Origin: Planctomycetaceae bacterium
GTDB lineage: Bacteria; Planctomycetota; Planctomycetia; Pirellulales; Pirellulaceae
DNA length: 5,547 nt
Assembly: GCA_003455945.1 (NCBI GenBank)
Contig: DMPQ01000011.1
Coordinates: forward strand, 1-5,547
Direction of reading: 5' to 3'
How positions within the stretch are numbered: position 1 is the first letter of the stretch; each line of letters starts with the position of its first letter. The notes below the pieces were generated by a model. It saw nothing but the letters and a program-made list of their open reading frames with translations. It was not told the DNA's origin and made no database searches. This document shows, piece after piece, positions 1 through 5,547 of the stretch. Both the position numbers and the translations under genes were made by a program.

Positions 1-2
1 CC

Positions 3-44
3 GGCCTCTCCGAGGCCGAGGCAGGTTTCGGTCTGCTGCGGTAA
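3..44 (+). CDS. Possible 3' end of an unidentified upstream gene
   Basis: The frame starting at base 3 reads GLSEAEAGFGLLR and stops at TAA (42-44). Ten of its thirteen codons end in G or C, like the real genes here, and the peptide looks like a plausible protein C-terminus. The stretch is too short to identify. The other two forward frames read as Arg/Pro-rich sequence, and no reverse-strand gene could plausibly start here. This is a weak call: the region may simply be non-coding. Confidence 0.22.
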   Translation, partial: GLSEAEAGFGLLR

Positions 45-97
45 CCGCCGCGCAGCGTGAACGGTGGCCGAGCGAAACCCACCTTCGCACGCGGAGA

Positions 98-175
98 CCC
101 CTTGCTGACGCGGCGGGCTGGAAGACGCGGAGATACGGGGAGGCACGGGGGCCCCTAGCTGACGCCGCGGGCTGG
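98..175. repeat. Two direct copies of a 24-bp intergenic repeat
   Basis: Copy 1 (98-121) and copy 2 (152-175) match at 22 of 24 positions. The shared core is GCTGACGCSGCGGGCTGG preceded by CCCCTW. A 9-bp direct repeat, ACGCGGAGA, recurs at 89-97 and 125-133, so the duplicated unit may be longer than the core. Copy 2 can form a weak stem pairing CTAGCT with GGCTGG (with G·U pairs), somewhat like a REP element. I recall similar CCCCTAGCT...GCGGGCTGG repeats between genes in planctomycete genomes, but could not check. No open reading frame here looks real. Confidence 0.55.
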
Positions 176-230
176 CGATCGTGCGGCGGACTGGGCCGGC
201 CTCGGCGCGTCCTACCGCCCGAGACGGATT

Positions 231-245
231 CGCCTACAATAGGCG
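231..245 (+). promoter_or_regulatory. Putative -10 element embedded in a perfect dyad
   Basis: Bases 235-240 read TACAAT, one base from the sigma-70 -10 consensus, in an otherwise GC-rich region. The hexamer lies inside CGCCTACAATAGGCG, a perfect inverted repeat of CGCCTA/TAGGCG around CAA. No convincing -35 box sits 17 bp upstream (CTACCG at 212-217). If this is a promoter, transcription would start near 247 and give the acidic-protein gene a leader of about 130 nt. Symmetry over a -10 box is what an operator would look like, but no regulator is known. Confidence 0.4.
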
Positions 246-272
246 GTTTCGGTCGGCAGAGCCGTTCTGATC

Positions 273-307
273 GGGACCGTCGCGCTCCGGTCCTTCGCCT
301 TTCGGCG
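273..307 (+). other. Two small hairpins in the leader of the acidic-protein gene
   Basis: GGACCG (274-279) pairs perfectly with CGGTCC (288-293) around an 8-nt loop, with a possible extra G·U pair outside. Immediately downstream CGCC (296-299) pairs with GGCG (304-307) around TTTC. Neither is followed by a T-run, so they do not look like an intrinsic terminator. Short GC-rich stems are common by chance in DNA of this composition, so a function is only a possibility. Confidence 0.25.
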
Positions 308-378
308 CGTCGGTCCGCGAGCCCTCCGTCGATCCTCCTCCGCTCGTTCCTCTCGCCGCCTCTCGAAGGAAACTCCGC

Positions 379-738
379 ATGCCCTTCGTCGACATCGAAC
401 CGGTACTCGAATGGACCTGCGGCGCCGATCCCGGCTCGAACGGCAAGGTTCCTGGGGATGTCGCGCACGATCGCGAGCTCCCGGCGGTGATCGCGGCGGA
501 CGATGACGACGACTTCGAAGAGGAAGAGGGGGGCGTCGAGTTCGGCGCGACCGGTGCGGATGACTTCGCCGATTTCGACGAAGACGATTTCGACGACGAC
601 TTCGATGACGACTTCGAGGAAGAGGTCGAAGGGGAATACGATCTCGATGACGAGGAGTACCCCGGCGACATTCTCGGAGGCAACAAGGACGACGGCTTCG
701 ATGTGGACGAGCCGGGGGACGGCGAACTCGAGGACTGA
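379..738 (+). CDS. Small, highly acidic Asp/Glu/Phe-rich protein of unknown function
   Basis: This encodes 119 residues. The ATG is supported by AAGGA (366-370), eight bases upstream. By hand count 50 of 119 residues are Asp or Glu (42%) against three Lys/Arg, so the protein is strongly negatively charged. Residues 1-40 are more ordinary (MPFVDIEPVLEWTCG with one Cys at 14). Residues 41-50 are a run of D and E, and residues 61-85 repeat D-D-F-like units. The tail (95-119) is Gly/Asp-rich. No signal peptide, membrane segment or catalytic motif is visible. Regular Phe between acidic residues suggests a disordered chain that binds basic partners, such as nucleic-acid-binding or ribosomal proteins, or metal ions; that is inference. 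I associate similar short DDF-rich proteins with planctomycetes but know no function. The ileS leader follows. Reality of the gene: fairly sure. Function: unknown. Confidence 0.8.
   Translation: MPFVDIEPVLEWTCGADPGSNGKVPGDVAHDRELPAVIAADDDDDFEEEEGGVEFGATGADDFADFDEDDFDDDFDDDFEEEVEGEYDLDDEEYPGDILGGNKDDGFDVDEPGDGELED
583..618 (+). repeat. Three tandem 12-bp units coding DDF(D/E)
   Basis: Three in-frame units of the form GACGAYTTCGAN (583-594, 595-606, 607-618) encode DDFD, DDFD and DDFE at residues 69-80 of the acidic protein. A related unit, GATGACTTCGCC, lies at 559-570. The units differ mostly at third positions. This fits growth or shrinkage of the acidic tract by slippage, followed by drift with the protein repeat kept. 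Confidence 0.7.
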
Positions 739-798
739 GTTGTCGCTCCTGACGTGCGGCGATCGTCCCCCGATGGTTGCCGCATGAGGCTTCCCGGG

Positions 799-829
799 CG
801 AATCGCCGCTCGGTCGAATCGCCCGCTCG
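799..829 (+). repeat. Near-identical 14/15-bp direct repeat in the ileS leader
   Basis: CGAATCGCCGCTCG (799-812) recurs as CGAATCGCCCGCTCG (815-829), differing by one extra C. The offset is 16 bases, and the pair lies just upstream of a second tandem repeat in the same leader. Confidence 0.5.
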
Positions 830-836
830 CCGTACG

Positions 837-866
837 ACGCTCCTCATCCGACGCTCCTCATCCGAC
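837..866 (+). repeat. Perfect 14-bp tandem duplication in the ileS leader
   Basis: ACGCTCCTCATCCG occurs at 837-850 and again immediately at 851-864. Period-14 identity continues two more bases to 866. This may be a slippage product, or paired protein-binding sites about 100 bp upstream of the ileS start. Confidence 0.65.
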
Positions 867-950
867 TCTCCGCGGGGCGTCGGAGTTTCCGCGACCGCAA
901 CGGTGCGCTCCCTTCTCGGCGGCGACCCCCTGCCGCCTCCAGCTCCTGCC

Positions 951-4486
<3,536 letters not shown>

Positions 4487-4490
<4 letters not shown>

Positions 4491-5209
4491 GTTCATTTAA
4501 GGAACGGGAACAAGAGAATCATGAACTTGCCTCTGCCGTCGAGGCATCGGCAGGCTCGGAGCCCGCCCGTTTAGCGAATGATCCCGCTCGCGCGGCTCGT
4601 CTGGCCGTGCTGATCAGCGGCGGCGGAACGACGCTCCGCAATCTGCTGGAGCTGCGGGCACGAGGGGAGTTCGCGCCGTCGATCGAACTGGTCATCAGCA
4701 GCTCGCCCGACACCCGCGGCCTGGAGTTCGCGCGGGCGGCAGGTATCCCGACGGTCGTCGCTCGCAAGACGCGCGATCTCGACGACGCGACCTATTCCCG
4801 ACAGGTCTTCGATCCGTGCCGCGAGCGGCGGATCGATTGGGTCGTGATGGGGGGCTTTCTGAAGCACGTGCGGATTCCGCACGACTACGCCGGACGAGTC
4901 GTGAATATCCACCCGAGTCTGATTCCGGCCTTCAGCGGTCACGGCATGTACGGGCTGAAGGTCCATCAGGCCGTGCTCGACTATGGTGCTGCGCTGACCG
5001 GCTGCACGGTCCATCTGGTCGACGACGACTATGATCGCGGACCGATCCTGGCTCAGCGCTGCGTGCCGGTCCTGCCGGACGATGATGCGGCGACGCTGCA
5101 GCGCCGTGTCTTTCGTGAGGAATGCCGTCTGTATCCCGAAACGCTCGAGAAGCTCGTCCGCGGCTCGTTGCGGGTCGAAGGGCGGCGCGTCCGGTCCATG
5201 CGCGTCTAG
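4487..5209 (+). CDS. purN: Phosphoribosylglycinamide formyltransferase
   Basis: PurN transfers a formyl group from 10-formyl-tetrahydrofolate to glycinamide ribonucleotide, the third step of de novo purine synthesis, in the cytoplasm. The 240-residue product has the fold in order. SGGGTTL (44-50) is the phosphate-binding loop. [12 protein letters not shown] (140-151) supplies N140 and H142, and [14 protein letters not shown] (174-187) supplies H176 and D183; these match E. coli N106, H108, H137 and D144, so the active site is complete. The GTG start overlaps the ileS stop as GTGA and has an SD inside ileS, so translational coupling is likely. The N-terminus is odd: about 38 charged, Ala/Glu-rich residues precede LAVLISGGG, whereas PurN proteins usually start almost at that strand. 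The first codons are low-GC like the end of ileS. A related formyltransferase is possible, but PurN fits best. Confidence 0.92.
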
Positions 5210-5250
5210 TCGACGTCGTTCGCAGGTTCTCGGTCTTGTGATCGCTCATC

Positions 5251-5255
5251 AGGAG
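5251..5255 (+). promoter_or_regulatory. SD sequence deciding the GTG start of the SDR gene
   Basis: AGGAG is seven bases before GTG 5263, an ideal spacing. An ATG at 5258-5260 is too close (two bases) and its frame ends at once (ATG-TCG-TGA). The GTG frame is closed upstream by TGA at 5239-5241, so GTG 5263 is the only sensible start. Confidence 0.75.
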
Positions 5256-5262
5256 AAATGTC

Positions 5263-5547
5263 GTGAGCGCCGGTAATCGCCCCGTCGGTTCGGTCACCTA
5301 CGACAATCGAGGGCGCGTCGTCCTCGTTACCGGAGGCGGAAGCGGCATCGGCCGAGCGATCGTCGAGCGGTTCGTCGACAGCCGCGCGACGGTCGTCGCG
5401 ATCGATATCGTCGAACGTCCGTCGGACTATCCGGCGGAGGTCGACTTTCGCCGTTGCGACGTGACCGATCCCGAAGGGGTCGAGCGGACGATCGGCGACG
5501 TCGCGACGACGCACGGTGCGATCGACGTGCTGGTCAACAACGCGGCG
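5263..5547 (+). CDS. Short-chain dehydrogenase/reductase, N-terminal part (runs off the window)
   Basis: Ninety-five codons of an NAD(P)-dependent oxidoreductase with a Rossmann fold are present. VVLVTGGGSGIGRAI (19-33) contains the TGxxxGIG cofactor-binding motif at 23-30. The second strand ends in AID (D48), an acidic residue that usually means a preference for NAD(H). CDVTD (65-69) is the conserved Asp that contacts adenine, and DVLVNNAA (88-95) is the NNAG motif ending at the window edge. The catalytic Ser, Tyr and Lys would lie beyond it. About 18 residues precede the first strand. The gene is 53 bp after purN with no terminator visible, so it is probably in the same transcript. SDR substrates range from sugars to acyl-ACP and cannot be told from this part. 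Confidence 0.9.
   Translation, partial: MSAGNRPVGSVTYDNRGRVVLVTGGGSGIGRAIVERFVDSRATVVAIDIVERPSDYPAEVDFRRCDVTDPEGVERTIGDVATTHGAIDVLVNNAA

Larger units (their letters stand above)
739..950 (+). other. ileS leader region without a recognisable SD or T-box
   Basis: These 212 bp separate the acidic-protein gene from ileS. The ileS reading frame stays open back to a TTG at 777, but that stretch would encode an Arg/Ser/Pro-rich peptide unlike any IleRS N-terminus, so I treat it as untranslated. No clear -10/-35 pair is visible. The T-box consensus of many Firmicute ileS leaders (TGGNACCGCG) is absent, and there is no short leader peptide rich in Ile codons. The last 15 bases before the ATG are pyrimidine-rich (CCTCCAGCTCCTGCC), with no purine-rich SD. 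A weak stem (GGCG 797-800 with CGCC 804-807) is the only terminator-like structure and has no T-run. Confidence 0.5.

Noticed and set aside
234..785. 183-codon Ser-rich reverse frame
   Set aside because: The poly-Ser/Lys pattern is simply the complement of the Asp/Glu codon runs of the acidic protein. The forward frame has an SD and a coherent protein.
777..950. N-terminal extension of IleRS from TTG 777
   Set aside because: It would add 58 Arg/Ser/Pro-rich residues unlike IleRS. ATG 951 or 963 places the known N-terminal motif ([12 protein letters not shown]) at the expected distance.
739..950. T-box or Ile-attenuator control of ileS
   Set aside because: There is no TGGNACCGCG-like sequence, no antiterminator/terminator pair and no Ile-rich leader peptide.
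5210..5262. Terminator between purN and the SDR gene
   Set aside because: Only the short self-complementary CGACGTCG (5211-5218) is present, with no stable stem and no T-run.

Overview
The window is high-GC bacterial DNA (about 64-70% GC in the parts counted by hand) with conventional gene packing. It best fits a planctomycete, probably near the Pirellulales. The reasons are the IleRS C-terminal half ([15 protein letters not shown], then [19 protein letters not shown]), a small Asp/Glu/Phe-rich protein upstream, and intergenic repeats of the form CCCCTWGCTGACGCSGCGGG. These resemblances are recalled, not searched, so the assignment is an inference.

Layout, all on the + strand. Bases 1-378 are mostly non-coding. 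They may hold the last codons of an unidentified gene (stop at 42-44), then two copies of a 24-bp repeat, a TACAAT -10-like hexamer inside a perfect dyad (231-245), and a leader with two small hairpins. Bases 379-738 encode a 119-residue, extremely acidic protein of unknown function. Bases 739-950 are a 212-bp leader carrying two pairs of short direct repeats and no Shine-Dalgarno (SD) sequence. Bases 951-4490 are ileS, a 1179-residue isoleucyl-tRNA synthetase that looks like the type 2 (eukaryote-like) form. Bases 4487-5209 are purN, overlapping the ileS stop by four bases (GTGA). Bases 5263-5547 are the start of a short-chain dehydrogenase/reductase that runs off the window.

ileS, purN and the SDR gene look co-transcribed: the first two overlap, the next gap is 53 bp, and no terminator is visible. 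tRNA-Ile charging and purine synthesis are both growth-linked housekeeping functions. The reductase's substrate cannot be told from the 95 residues present.

No clearly novel multi-gene system is visible. The most unusual signal is in base composition. From about 4221 to 4530, across the end of ileS and the start of purN, GC drops to about 47% and ileS codon use changes abruptly (9 of the last 13 Ile codons are ATT), yet the encoded protein still reads as a normal IleRS tail. A near-perfect 22-bp palindrome sits inside this tract (4331-4352). Other points of interest are two insertions in the IleRS catalytic domain, one containing a 9-bp inverted repeat, a KMSKQ signature in place of KMSKS, and the acidic protein.
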